DNA of 64,000 bases, from the NCBI RefSeq assembly GCF_001927285.1, contig NZ_MSIG01000010.1, forward strand, positions 1 through 64,000. Direction: 5' to 3'. Below the pieces are notes generated by a model. The model searched no databases. It saw only the letters and a program-made list of their open reading frames with translations, and was not told the origin of the DNA. Positions 34,882 through 45,311 of this stretch are shown here, in pieces. Both the position numbers and the translations under genes were made by a program. Within the stretch, counting starts at the first letter, position 1; each line of letters starts with the position of its first letter. Source of the stretch: Mongoliimonas terrestris (GTDB lineage Bacteria; Pseudomonadota; Alphaproteobacteria; Rhizobiales; Pleomorphomonadaceae).

Positions 34882-35385
34882 ATGGCAACCGACAATACGA
34901 CTATCCGTGACACCTTTGTGGTGGGACTGCGCAATGCCCACGGCCTGGAGAAGCAGGCCCTGCAGATCATGGACCGCCAGCTTGAGCGCATGACCGACTA
35001 TCCTGAGGTGATCGCCCGGTTGCGACAGCACAAGGAAGAGACGAACCGGCAGGTGGAGCGCCTGGACACCATCCTGGCCCGTTACGGCGAGAGCCACTCC
35101 AGCATCAAGGACGCGGTGATGTCCTTCATGGGCAACCTGGCGGCCCTTGGCCATGCGCCGGCCGAGGACGAGGTGCTGAAGAACACGTTCGCCGATCTGG
35201 CGTTCGAAGCCTACGAGATCGCCTCCTACAAGTCGCTGATCCTGATGGCCGAACGGGTCGGCGACCAGGACGCGGTTCGCCTCCTGACGGAAAGCCTTCG
35301 CGAGGAGGAAGCCACCGCCGCCTGGTTCGACCAGAACATCGGCATGGTGACGGAGCGCTACCTGCAGCAGAGCCGCGCCGCCTGA
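34882..35385 (+). CDS. DUF892 ferritin-like (YciF-type) stress protein
   Basis: 167 aa, all helical. It opens DTFVVGLRNAHGLEKQALQIMDRQ; Glu residues at the usual ferritin-like positions (KQAL, HKEETNRQVERLD, FEAYEIASYKSL, REEEATAAWFDQ) could bind two metal ions. YciF-type proteins are induced by osmotic and general stress. A promoter of the EcfG kind precedes it and an intrinsic terminator follows, so it is a single-gene unit. Confidence 0.88.
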   Translation: MATDNTTIRDTFVVGLRNAHGLEKQALQIMDRQLERMTDYPEVIARLRQHKEETNRQVERLDTILARYGESHSSIKDAVMSFMGNLAALGHAPAEDEVLKNTFADLAFEAYEIASYKSLILMAERVGDQDAVRLLTESLREEEATAAWFDQNIGMVTERYLQQSRAA

Positions 35386-35410
35386 TCCAACGCGGCACAC
35401 GATCGCGATC

Positions 35411-35446
35411 GCCCGGCGGGGAGCTGACAGCTTCCGCCGGGCTTTT
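35411..35446 (+). terminator. Intrinsic terminator of the DUF892 gene
   Basis: GCCCGGCGG (35411-35419) pairs with CCGCCGGGC (35434-35442), with an inner AGCT/AGCT pairing, followed by TTTT. Confidence 0.8.
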
Positions 35447-35474
35447 GTCGTCGGCGGTATTCCGGTCCGGTGAA

Positions 35475-35499
35475 GGAACGATCCCGTGAAGGAAGCGTT
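35475..35499 (+). promoter_or_regulatory. EcfG promoter of ecfG (autoregulation), exact match
   Basis: GGAAC (35475-35479), 16 bases, CGTT (35496-35499), 96 bases before the ecfG ATG and just after the DUF892 terminator. Positive autoregulation of ecfG is known in related bacteria. Confidence 0.75.
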
Positions 35500-35595
35500 A
35501 TCGGAGCAGGCGGGCCGGAAGTTCGCGCCGGGTTCCCCCGCCCGTGACGGTCCGTCGCGGGACGACAGAACCATCGACAGGCAGGTGGAAGCGCG

Positions 35596-36138
35596 ATGAC
35601 CGACGAGACATGGGACGCCAAAGGTGCGATCGCCGCCCTCATTCCGGCTCTGCGCGCCTTTGCCCGAACGCTCGTCCGCAATCCGACCGACGCCGACGAC
35701 CTGGTGCAGGAAACCCTGATGAAGGGGATTGCCAACGCGCACCGGTTCCAACCCGGTACGTCGCTGAAATCGTGGCTGTTCACCATCCTGCGGAACACCT
35801 TCTACACCAGCGTGAAAATCTCCAACCGGGAACACCCGGGCGCGGCCGGCTGCGTGTCGGAGACCTGCATGCTGTTGCCGAGCCAGGAATGGTCGTTGCG
35901 GGGACTGGAGCTTCGCGAGGCGCTCGAACGGCTGCCGGCGGACCAGCGCGAAGTTCTGGTGATGATCGGTGTGCTCGGGATCAGCTACGAGGAGGCGGCG
36001 GTGATCTGCGGCTGCGCCGTGGGGACCATCAAGAGTCGCCTCAATCGGGCACGAAACCGCATGCTGACCTTCCTGGAGGCCGAGACTCCCACGGAGCTTC
36101 TGGAAGACAACGAGCCGGCCCGCGGCATCGCCGCCTGA
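35596..36138 (+). CDS. ecfG: General stress response ECF sigma factor EcfG
   Basis: 180 aa. Sigma-2 region: PALRAFARTLVRNPTDADDLVQETLMKG and FQPGTSLKSWLFTILRNTFY; sigma-4 region: LPADQREVLVMIGVLGISYEEAAVICGCAVGTIKSRLNRAR. These are the EcfG-type signatures. It directs RNA polymerase to GGAAC-N16/17-CGTT promoters when NepR is sequestered by phosphorylated PhyR. Its own promoter carries that sequence. nepR is not in its operon but on the opposite strand downstream, which is unusual. Confidence 0.92.
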   Translation: MTDETWDAKGAIAALIPALRAFARTLVRNPTDADDLVQETLMKGIANAHRFQPGTSLKSWLFTILRNTFYTSVKISNREHPGAAGCVSETCMLLPSQEWSLRGLELREALERLPADQREVLVMIGVLGISYEEAAVICGCAVGTIKSRLNRARNRMLTFLEAETPTELLEDNEPARGIAA

Positions 36139-36260
36139 ACGACACCCTCCCCTTCACCTGGCTTTCCGCCCCCACCCGATTTCCGGCGGTCGCAATCCCG
36201 CCATTTTCGGCAGCTTACCGCGCGATCGACCCCAAAGGGGTATGACCTTTGGCGGACTGC

Positions 36261-36497
36261 TCAGGCGTCCGTGGCGGGAGACGACGGGAGGACACCGGGG
36301 GGCATGACAGATTCCGGGTGCTTTTCGCCTCCCGCGTCCAACCTGTCTTCCAGCGTCTCGGCAAGGACCGCGAGGTTCGCCGGCAGTTTCTCCTGCAACA
36401 CGGGATCGAACAGTGCCCGCAGACCGGCGCCGATCTCGGCCTGCGCCGTGTCGAGCAGGGTCACGTCGGCCGGTTCGGGTTCGTCGGGCAGCGTCAT
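36261..36497 (-). CDS. nepR: NepR-type anti-sigma factor
   Basis: 78 aa. The core AEIGAGLRALFDPVLQE followed by LPANLAVLAETL matches the two-helix NepR pattern (IG..LR...D.V..EP.P..) that clamps EcfG and is pulled off by PhyR; the proline-flanked second helix is looser than usual. The tail is disordered. Start ATG at 36497 preferred (GGAG upstream); one at 36548 is possible. It is tail-to-tail with ecfG and separated from phyR by a PRC-barrel gene with its own terminator. The call rests on motif and context. Confidence 0.7.
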   Translation of the reverse strand: MTLPDEPEPADVTLLDTAQAEIGAGLRALFDPVLQEKLPANLAVLAETLEDRLDAGGEKHPESVMPPGVLPSSPATDA

Positions 36498-36631
36498 CGC
36501 GTCAATCTCCGTCCCGTCGTGTACGCACGGTCTCCGGCACCGGATCATCGCCCCATCGGCACCCGCGCGGGCTCCGACCGCGTGTCAGCAGCTTGACCGG
36601 CGCGAGGCTGCGGCTGACGGTCATCGGCATG

Positions 36632-36660
36632 AAAAAGCGCCCCGATGGGGTCGGGGCGCT
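36632..36660 (-). terminator. Intrinsic terminator of the PRC-barrel gene
   Basis: On the minus strand a 10-bp stem AGCGCCCCGA / TCGGGGCGCT with a 5-base loop runs into TTTTT, 34 bases after the stop codon. It separates nepR from the upstream genes. Confidence 0.8.
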
Positions 36661-36693
36661 CCCTGTGGACGGACAGGGCCGGTTGCCCGGACC

Positions 36694-37365
36694 TTACTGC
36701 TGCGGCTGGGCCGGCGGGGTCGAGGTGTCCGCGCCGCCGGTCATGCCGCCGGTGGCACCGGTGGACGGCGTGACGCCTTCCGTGGTGCCGGAGGCATCGG
36801 CCTGGGCGTTAGCATCTTCCAGAGAGCGGAAGGCCGGCGCGCCCTCGAGCTCTTCCTTGGTGGTCTCCAGCACGATGCGCACGTCGTCCACGTCGTCGGC
36901 TTCCGTGTTGACGGTCAGGCGATCGAACGGGACGGCGACGTTCTTCTCGCCGATGCCGAGGAAGCCGCCGACGCCGATCACCACCGCGCTCGGCGAGCCG
37001 TCGTCGCCGATCAGCACGTCGCTGACATCGCCGATCTCCTCATCGCCGGAACCGCGAATTTCCGCGCCCATGAGGTCGGACGCCAGCCACTGGCCGTCCA
37101 TCTGCATCTCGACGAACTGCGGCGTGGTGCTGGTGGTCGGCATTGCGGCGGTGTCGCCCATGGTGCCGGTGTCGCTCGTGCCCGTGGTCGGAGCCGGCGT
37201 GGTCATCTCCGGCGTCGTGGTGGTCGCCGGCGGGGTGGTGTCGGTGTTCGTCTCGATCTGCGGCTGCATGGTGCCGGTGGACGTGCCGGTGTCCTGCGCC
37301 ACGGCGGTACCGAGGCCGAAGGCGGCAAGGACCGCGATGGCCGAAACGGAAGAAATGGTCTTCAT
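36694..37365 (-). CDS. Exported PRC-barrel domain protein
   Basis: 223 aa. Signal peptide 1-24 (VAQ cleavage), a Thr/Pro-rich region to about 85, then a PRC-barrel (about 90-175; WLASDLMGAEIRG, IGDVSDVLIGDDG, VAVPFDRLTV) and a Gly/Thr/Ala-rich tail. Such exported PRC-barrel proteins are frequent in alphaproteobacterial stress regulons. AAGGA precedes the ATG. A GGAAC-N17-GCTT sequence upstream is a poor EcfG match. It lies between phyR and nepR. Confidence 0.82.
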   Translation of the reverse strand: MKTISSVSAIAVLAAFGLGTAVAQDTGTSTGTMQPQIETNTDTTPPATTTTPEMTTPAPTTGTSDTGTMGDTAAMPTTSTTPQFVEMQMDGQWLASDLMGAEIRGSGDEEIGDVSDVLIGDDGSPSAVVIGVGGFLGIGEKNVAVPFDRLTVNTEADDVDDVRIVLETTKEELEGAPAFRSLEDANAQADASGTTEGVTPSTGATGGMTGGADTSTPPAQPQQ

Positions 37366-37473
37366 CAGCTTGTTCCTTTCCGATCCCAGCGCTCTGGGGC
37401 GCTGCGCAAACAAGCCGGCAACCGGAAGGTTTGTTCCTGCCAATCGCGTGAACCCAGCGCGGTGTCAGCCCGA

Positions 37474-38253
37474 TCAGTCCGCCGCCACGGGACCGGTCGT
37501 GCGGAAGAACACGGCCTGGGCGATGACCGCTTTCAGCGCGTCCTCGTAGAACGGCTTGCCGACCACGTAGGTGGGTTCCGAACCGACCCCGGTGAGCAGC
37601 CGATCGCTGTGCCCGGTGACGAACACGACCGGCACATCGAACGTCTGCAGAATGGTCTCCACCGCCTCGAGGCCATCACGGCAGTCGTCAAGCTGGACGT
37701 CGGACAGGATCAGGTCTGGCTTCAGGATCGACGCCTGGGCGATCGCCGTATCGCGCCGGGTCGCCATGCCGACGACCCCGTGGCCCATCGACTCGACGAG
37801 GCGCTTCAGGTCGCCGGCGATCAGCCACTCGTCCTCGATGATGAGAACGCGTGCCTTCATCTGACGGGCGAGGGTGGCGTCTGCACCGGCTACCAGCCGA
37901 CGGACCGTGCGAAGATCGAAGCCCGTGATGGCGGCGACGTCCGCCTCGTCGAATCCCTCCATGGTGACGAGAAGAAAGACCAGCCGGTCGATCGGCATCA
38001 TCGACTGCAGCCGCCGGTCCACCACGTGCCCCTCGTGGCTGGCCTGGGCGAGGTGATCGGCGGCCGACTGCCACACCAGGAAGAAGGCGCGGAAAAGGAC
38101 CGTCCGGGGATCGCTCCCGGCCTCGGCGGGCGCCTTGCCGTCGATCAGCGCACGCAGGGCTTCCCCGACGAGCGTGTCGCCGAACTGGCGGGATCCGGCG
38201 AGAGCACGGGCGAAGCGGCGCAGGATGGGAACATGGCGGGTGATCGCACCCAT
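37474..38253 (-). CDS. phyR: Response regulator PhyR, activator of the general stress response
   Basis: 259 aa. Residues 1-125 are a sigma-like domain that mimics EcfG (FGDTLVGEALRALIDG, MPIDRLVFLLVTMEGFDEADVAAITG, LRTVRRLV); residues 135-255 are a receiver with EDEWLIAGDL, phosphoacceptor Asp185 (LILSDVQL), VVFVTGH and VGKPFYED. When phosphorylated by HWE/PAS kinases it binds NepR and frees EcfG. The ATG fits the family N-terminus. No GGAAC-type promoter is visible upstream, so basal expression may rely on another sigma factor. Confidence 0.95.
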   Translation of the reverse strand: MGAITRHVPILRRFARALAGSRQFGDTLVGEALRALIDGKAPAEAGSDPRTVLFRAFFLVWQSAADHLAQASHEGHVVDRRLQSMMPIDRLVFLLVTMEGFDEADVAAITGFDLRTVRRLVAGADATLARQMKARVLIIEDEWLIAGDLKRLVESMGHGVVGMATRRDTAIAQASILKPDLILSDVQLDDCRDGLEAVETILQTFDVPVVFVTGHSDRLLTGVGSEPTYVVGKPFYEDALKAVIAQAVFFRTTGPVAAD

Positions 38254-38344
38254 GTGGCCTCGTCGATTGCGAAGAGTACGCGGCGGACCGCTGCCCCTGC
38301 CGGGCCCTGACAACGCACCCGCCCCACACGGGCGGAACGGTCGT

Positions 38345-38374
38345 GACGCCGCCCGGCTTGTGCCGGGCGGCGTC
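38345..38374. terminator. Strong hairpin between the small membrane gene and phyR
   Basis: 13-bp perfect stem GACGCCGCCCGGC / GCCGGGCGGCGTC with a TTGT loop, no T-run. It probably ends the glgX/small-protein transcript. Confidence 0.55.
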
Positions 38375-38394
38375 GTGTCGTCAACGGTTCAGGC

Positions 38395-38576
38395 TCACGG
38401 CGTGGCGCCGATGTAGGCCAGGATGAAGCCGATGATCACCAGTGGGATGCCGACGATGAGGACCCAGCGGACCCGGTTCGCCGGCGCCCCGCCACGCGCT
38501 TCGGTGGGGCTCACCTCCGGGCTCGGATCACCGGTTCGGCGCAGGTCATCGGGCGTGGGTCGGTCTGGATTGGCCA

Positions 38577-38577
<1 letters not shown>
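38395..38577 (-). CDS. Small single-pass membrane protein
   Basis: 60 aa: a charged Pro-rich N-terminus, then one membrane helix VRWVLIVGIPLVIIGFILAY near the C-terminus. Its ATG overlaps the glgX stop by 1 nt, so it is co-translated with GlgX. Family not recognised. Confidence 0.6.
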
Positions 38578-40862
<2,285 letters not shown>

Positions 40863-40998
40863 GACCGCTCCTGTCGCTCGGAAAGGCGGCTCCGCCGGCC
40901 GTTCCCCGGCGCCGCGCCGCGGAACGGGCCTGTCCCGCCGGCTCCGGTCGGGGAGCACTGGGGTTAGGCGCCGGCGGGAGGTCCGCTGTCGCTCCGGT

Positions 40999-41024
40999 AA
41001 CGTGCGGGCTTCTTCGATCGTTCC
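40999..41024 (-). promoter_or_regulatory. EcfG promoter of glgX, exact match
   Basis: Minus strand: GGAAC (41024-41020), 17 bases, CGTT (41002-40999), giving a leader of about 130 bases. Confidence 0.7.
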
Positions 41025-41464
41025 GCCTATGGTCAGGGTTGCGCTCCAGGATCCGTGCCCCTTTCGCCCCGAACGGGACAGTTGTTGCAATGCGGCATGG
41101 CAGCTATTCACCATGCGCATGACCAGCCGAGGCGAGTCTTGGCCGCAATGCCGGGCCGTCACCGGCCGCCGGCCCCAGACGAAACCTGCCTTTGGAGACG
41201 TAATCCCCTCTCTTTCTGACACTCTCGAAGGGCGGGACCTGTCTCTTCCCTGTGCCGAACAGGGATTTGATCTCGATTGGAGCGACCGTGGTGAGGCGCT
41301 CTTCATCCTGTCGTCGCTCTCGACCTAATCCTTAGGTCGCATTTCGCCGGCTTTCCGGGGCGGCATAGCATCGCGCCAGAGCTTCAGAGCTTGACCTTCT
41401 GGCCGCCGAGGCCGCCCGGAACACCGTTCCTTAAGCCTACCAGTGAAGTCCGGGCGCCGATCCG

Positions 41465-41490
41465 GGAACCCGGAACTGCTCTGGCACGTT
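41465..41490 (+). promoter_or_regulatory. EcfG promoter of the 41564 response regulator, exact match
   Basis: GGAAC (41465-41469), 17 bases, CGTT (41487-41490), ending 73 bases before the ATG. Confidence 0.7.
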
Positions 41491-41563
41491 GGTTGCTTAG
41501 AAACGGCAGGTATTTGATTTTCATTTCGAAACTGCCATTCGATTTCCTTCGGAGACGCGTAGT

Positions 41564-41980
41564 ATGGCGACCCCCAACGTTCTGATCGTGGAAGACGATG
41601 CGATTTTCGCCCTGGATCTCCAGGACATCGTCTGGGAATCCGGTTGCACTCCGATCGGCCCGGCGCGCTGCCTTCAAGGCGCGCTGGAGCTGGCGCACAG
41701 CTACCCGATCGACATCGCCCTGGTGGACACCACCCTGTCGGATGGCGAGACGGGCCTTGCGGTCGCCCGGCTGCTTTCCGAGCAGTTCGGCATCCGCACT
41801 GTGATCGTGTCCGGCACGGTTCCGCCGGCCGACCAGATGGGCGACACGGAGTTCGTGTTTGTGCAGAAGCCGGTGCCCGCCGAGGTGCTGACCAAGATCC
41901 TGACCCCCATGGCCCGCACCGGCGCCCAGCGCGTCCGGTCGGTCGCGCGCTATGCCGAGGCACCCGCCGCGGTTTTCTGA
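41564..41980 (+). CDS. Single-domain response regulator
   Basis: 138 aa receiver: VLIVEDDAIFALDLQDIV, phosphoacceptor Asp55 (ALVDTTLSDGE), VIVSGT and FVQKPVPAE. It has no output domain. The exact EcfG promoter upstream suggests stress induction and feedback on the phosphorelay, as known for other single-domain regulators in general stress systems. Intrinsic terminator downstream. Confidence 0.85.
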   Translation: MATPNVLIVEDDAIFALDLQDIVWESGCTPIGPARCLQGALELAHSYPIDIALVDTTLSDGETGLAVARLLSEQFGIRTVIVSGTVPPADQMGDTEFVFVQKPVPAEVLTKILTPMARTGAQRVRSVARYAEAPAAVF

Positions 41981-42074
41981 GTGGGTCCGGCCGGACGTGC
42001 CTCTCCCCGGCATGCATTGCCGGGCTCTTGACGGCCACTGTCCCGATCGGGAGCGATCCTTCTTCCCATGACCG

Positions 42075-42107
42075 AAGGGCGTCCCGCCAGGGGCGCCCTT
42101 TCTTCTT
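42075..42107 (+). terminator. Intrinsic terminator of the 41564 regulator
   Basis: AAGGGCGTCCC pairs with GGGGCGCCCTT (11 bp, one G-T), loop GCCA, followed by TCTTCTT. Confidence 0.7.
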
Positions 42108-42130
42108 GACGCCCCAGGGCGCGTCACGCC

Positions 42131-43216
42131 CTACGGGATCGGCGTGCCCGAGGCGGCGCCGGAGGCATCCGGCGGCAGCGCCATGCGCACGATGACGCGC
42201 GTGCCGGGTTGGCTGCGCTCCACGTCCGCCGTCGCGTTGAGGGTGTCCAGCATGGCGCGGACTACCCGCATGCCGACGCCCGACCCGTTCTTCGGCGGCG
42301 CCTCGGCCGTGTAGCCGACGCCGTCGTCTTCGACAGCCAGGCGGAGGGCGTCGGGATCCCGGGTCAGCACCACACGGATCTCGCCGGTGCCGTCCGGGTA
42401 GGCATATTTGTAGGCATTGGTGACCAGTTCGGTGACCACCACGCCCAGCGACACGGCCTGATCGGTCGGGATCCGCACCGGGTCGGCGGCAAGGCGGAGG
42501 CGCTGCGGCCGACCTGTGGCCGACAGGGCGGCATCCAACTCGTCGACGAGGCCTTCCAGATAGCTGTGCATTTCCACCGCGCTCACGTCGGCGGACGTGT
42601 AGAGGCGCTTGTGGATCTGCGCGATGGCGGCGATCCGCCCCTGGGTCTCGGCCAGCGCCGACCGCGCGGCCGGATCGGTCACGCTCCGCTGCTGCATCGC
42701 CACCAGGGAGGCGACCAGTTGAAGGCTGTTGGCGACCCGGTGGTTGACTTCGCGCAGCAGCGTCTCGGCGCGCTCGCGCGCCCGGCGCATCTCGCTCTCC
42801 GCCGCCTCCTTGAGATGGCGAAGGCGAACGGCCTCGATGGCCTGCTCGACGGCGGTGCGCAAGAGGTCGAGAAAGACGCCGCCGACGTCCTTGATCACAT
42901 AGTCGGCCGCGCCGGCCTTCAGGGCGGACACCGCGATCCGGCCCTCGTTGGCGCCGGTCACGTAGATGACGGGCGGCGGGTCCGGCAGCGCCTGGATCTC
43001 GGCGAGCACGTCCAGGCCATCACGATCGGGCATGAAATGGTCGAGGGCGACCGCGTCGAACGCCCCGGCCGCCAGATGGGCGAGGCCACTGTCGCCGCCG
43101 GTGGCGTGCACCACCGCGTAGCCGTGGCGGCCGAGGGTGCGGGCGACGAGCCGGGCAAGGCCGAGATCGTCGTCGATGTAGAGCAGGCGCAACGGCCGGT
43201 CGTCCGAAGGCGTCAC
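42131..43216 (-). CDS. Receiver domain fused to HisKA_2/HWE-type histidine kinase
   Basis: 361 aa from a GTG with GGAGG 5 nt upstream. Residues 8-125 are a receiver (Asp59 in VALDHFMPDRDG); after a coiled-coil linker the kinase shows the H-box REVNHRVANSLQLVASL, N-box VTELVTNAYKYAYP and EDDGVGY. It is the third gene of a four-nt-overlap operon with a regulator and a PAS kinase, which suggests a relay PAS kinase to receiver to this kinase. A final output by PhyR is inferred. Confidence 0.88.
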   Translation of the reverse strand: MTPSDDRPLRLLYIDDDLGLARLVARTLGRHGYAVVHATGGDSGLAHLAAGAFDAVALDHFMPDRDGLDVLAEIQALPDPPPVIYVTGANEGRIAVSALKAGAADYVIKDVGGVFLDLLRTAVEQAIEAVRLRHLKEAAESEMRRARERAETLLREVNHRVANSLQLVASLVAMQQRSVTDPAARSALAETQGRIAAIAQIHKRLYTSADVSAVEMHSYLEGLVDELDAALSATGRPQRLRLAADPVRIPTDQAVSLGVVVTELVTNAYKYAYPDGTGEIRVVLTRDPDALRLAVEDDGVGYTAEAPPKNGSGVGMRVVRAMLDTLNATADVERSQPGTRVIVRMALPPDASGAASGTPIP

Positions 43217-43644
43217 GGCGCCTCCGGGATCTGCATCACCGACAGGAAGAGCCCGAGTTGGCGGATCGCCTGGGCGAAGCTCTCGTAGGAGACCGGTTTG
43301 GTGATGTAGACGTTGCAGCCGAGATCGTAGCAGCGCTGGATCTCGCGCTGGTCGTCGGTGGTGGTCAGCACGACGACGGGCGCGCGCTTCAGGCGCTGGT
43401 CGGCCTTCAGCCGGGCGAGGATCTCCGTGCCGCTCATGTCCGGCAGGTTGAGATCGAGCAGCACCAGGACGGGACGCTCGTCCGGATCGCCCGGCGCGAA
43501 CAGGTGATCCACCGCGGCGGTGCCGCTGGAGAAGTGCCGGATGGCGTTGCAGACGCCCGCCCGTCGAATGTTCTTCTCGATGAGCCGCGCGTGCCCGTCG
43601 TCGTCCTCGATCATCACGATCGTGACCGGCTTCTGGTCTGTCAT
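43213..43644 (-). CDS. Single-domain response regulator (Rcp1-like)
   Basis: 143 aa receiver: VMIEDDDGHARLIEKNI, phosphoacceptor Asp64 (LVLLDLNLPDMSG), VLTTTDD and YITKPVSYE. The same subfamily as the BphP-linked regulator at 18536. It overlaps both neighbours by 4 nt (ATGA / GTGA), so a cognate relation with the PAS kinase is likely. Confidence 0.9.
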   Translation of the reverse strand: MTDQKPVTIVMIEDDDGHARLIEKNIRRAGVCNAIRHFSSGTAAVDHLFAPGDPDERPVLVLLDLNLPDMSGTEILARLKADQRLKRAPVVVLTTTDDQREIQRCYDLGCNVYITKPVSYESFAQAIRQLGLFLSVMQIPEAP

Positions 43645-45311
43645 TCTGAGGCCTGGAAGGTCTGGCTGATCCGCCGGGGCAGATCGAGGGTGAACACGGT
43701 GCCTTCGCCCAAGGTGGAGGCGAGCGTGACGCGTCCGCCCACCTTGCGCGCAAGCGCGCGCACGTGGGCGAGGCCTATCCCTTCGCCTGGCCTGTCCTGA
43801 ACGCCGGCACGGCGAAAGAGTTCGAAAACCCGCTCGAAATCCTTCGGATCGATGCCGCGCCCGTTGTCCGCCACGGTGAACACCGCCCGCTCGTCCGAAA
43901 GGCGGCCGCCGATCCGGATGCGAACCGGTCGGTTCTCGGCCCGGTACTTGATGGCGTTCTCCGTCAGGTTGGAGAAGATCTGCTCCAGCGCGAGCCGATC
44001 GGACACCACCTCCGGGAGGTCCGGGTCGATCTCCACCGCCCCGTCGACGGCGGCGAGGGACGGCCCGAAGCTGCCCCGGAGCGTCGACAGGAAGGCCTGC
44101 ATGTCGATCGCCTCCGGGGTGACCATGCGCCGCTCGGCCCTGGAGAGGGTGAGGATGGCGTTGATCAGCCGGTCCATCTTCTCCGTGGACGAGCGGATGA
44201 AGCCGATCGCCTCGTCGAAATCCTCCTTGAACAGCCTGTCGATCTCGGGCGACGTCAGGGCCGGCACCGTCGCGATCGCCGCCTCGTAGAAGCCCGAGAG
44301 CGCATCTCGCCCGGCCTCCAGCTCGCTCGTAAACCCCATGATGTTGACGAGCGGGGCCCGCAGATCGTGCCCGATGATGTAGGCGAAGCGCTTCAGTTCC
44401 TCGTTCGCGGTCTGAAGATCCGCCGTGCGGGCGCGCACGGCGGTTTCAAGGCCCTGGTTGGTGACCTCCAGGACCTTGCGGGCGCGCACCAGTTCGGCGG
44501 TACGCTGGCCAACCTTCACCTCCAGGGTCTCGTTGAGGCGGCGGAGGGCGTTCTCCGCCTCCTTGAGGTCGGTCACGTCCGTGTGGATGCCCACCCATTC
44601 CTCCACGGACCCGTCCGCGCCGACGAGCGGCGTCGCCCGCACCAGCATGGCCCGGTAGACGCCGTCGTGCCGGCGCAGGCGGTGGCTGGTCTGGTAGAGG
44701 GCGCGCGACACGAGGGCGCGCGACCAGTCCTGCGCGGTTGTGCTGCGGTCCTCCGGATGAATGGCCGCGAGCCACCCCCAGCCGGCGGCGGCGTGCTCGT
44801 CCTGGCCGGTGAAGGCCATCCACCGGGGCTGCGGGCGGTCGAAGCCTCCGTCTGCCGCGGCCGACCACACCACCGCGTCCGTCGCCGCCACCAGCGAACC
44901 GAACCGCTCCTCCGACCGGTTGAGGCGACGCTCCACCGTCTTCAGGTCATCGATGTCCGTGCAGGTGCCGTACCAGCGCTCGATCACGCCCTGGGCGTCG
45001 CGAATGGGCAGGGCCCGGCCGAGCACCCAGCGATAGACACCGTCGTGGCGACGGAGCCGGTACTCGATCTCGTAGAGGTCGCCGGTCGCAAGCGCATGGC
45101 GCCATTTGCGCCAGGCGTCCGCCTGGTCGTGCGGATGGAAGATGTCGTTCCAACCGGCCCCGTCGGTGGAGCCCTCCGGGACACCGGTGAAGTCGTACCA
45201 ACGCTGATTGTAGTAGTCGTGAAACCCGTCCGGCCGGGTGGACCAGACCATCTGCGGCATCGTGTCGAGAGCCCGGTGGAGGGAGCTGCGGTCGGCCGAA
45301 GAGGGGGACAT
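43641..45311 (-). CDS. Multi-PAS sensor histidine kinase
   Basis: 556 aa, no membrane helix. Two PAS-PAC modules (about 12-130: MPQMVWSTRPDGFHDYYNQRW; 140-265) are followed by a coiled coil, then a phytochrome-type kinase: IGHDLRAPLVNIMGF (phospho-His), NLTENAIKYRAENR, VADNGRGID and GEGIGLAHVRALA. It senses an internal cue. The start at 45311 lacks a clear ribosome site, and an upstream in-frame extension to 45599 is possible but low in character. Confidence 0.85.
   Translation of the reverse strand: MSPSSADRSSLHRALDTMPQMVWSTRPDGFHDYYNQRWYDFTGVPEGSTDGAGWNDIFHPHDQADAWRKWRHALATGDLYEIEYRLRRHDGVYRWVLGRALPIRDAQGVIERWYGTCTDIDDLKTVERRLNRSEERFGSLVAATDAVVWSAAADGGFDRPQPRWMAFTGQDEHAAAGWGWLAAIHPEDRSTTAQDWSRALVSRALYQTSHRLRRHDGVYRAMLVRATPLVGADGSVEEWVGIHTDVTDLKEAENALRRLNETLEVKVGQRTAELVRARKVLEVTNQGLETAVRARTADLQTANEELKRFAYIIGHDLRAPLVNIMGFTSELEAGRDALSGFYEAAIATVPALTSPEIDRLFKEDFDEAIGFIRSSTEKMDRLINAILTLSRAERRMVTPEAIDMQAFLSTLRGSFGPSLAAVDGAVEIDPDLPEVVSDRLALEQIFSNLTENAIKYRAENRPVRIRIGGRLSDERAVFTVADNGRGIDPKDFERVFELFRRAGVQDRPGEGIGLAHVRALARKVGGRVTLASTLGEGTVFTLDLPRRISQTFQASE

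Larger units (their letters stand above)
40863..41563. other. Long intergenic gap between divergent glgX and response regulator genes
   Basis: 701 bases with an EcfG promoter near each end facing outward (40999-41024 and 41465-41490). The middle shows no convincing gene; a rightward frame through 40837-41328 has no domain and begins inside glgX, so it was not called. Room remains for a small RNA. Confidence 0.5.

Noticed and set aside
37412..37437. EcfG-like promoter before the PRC-barrel gene
   Set aside because: GGAAC-N17-GCTT has two mismatches in the four-base -10 box; too weak without expression data.
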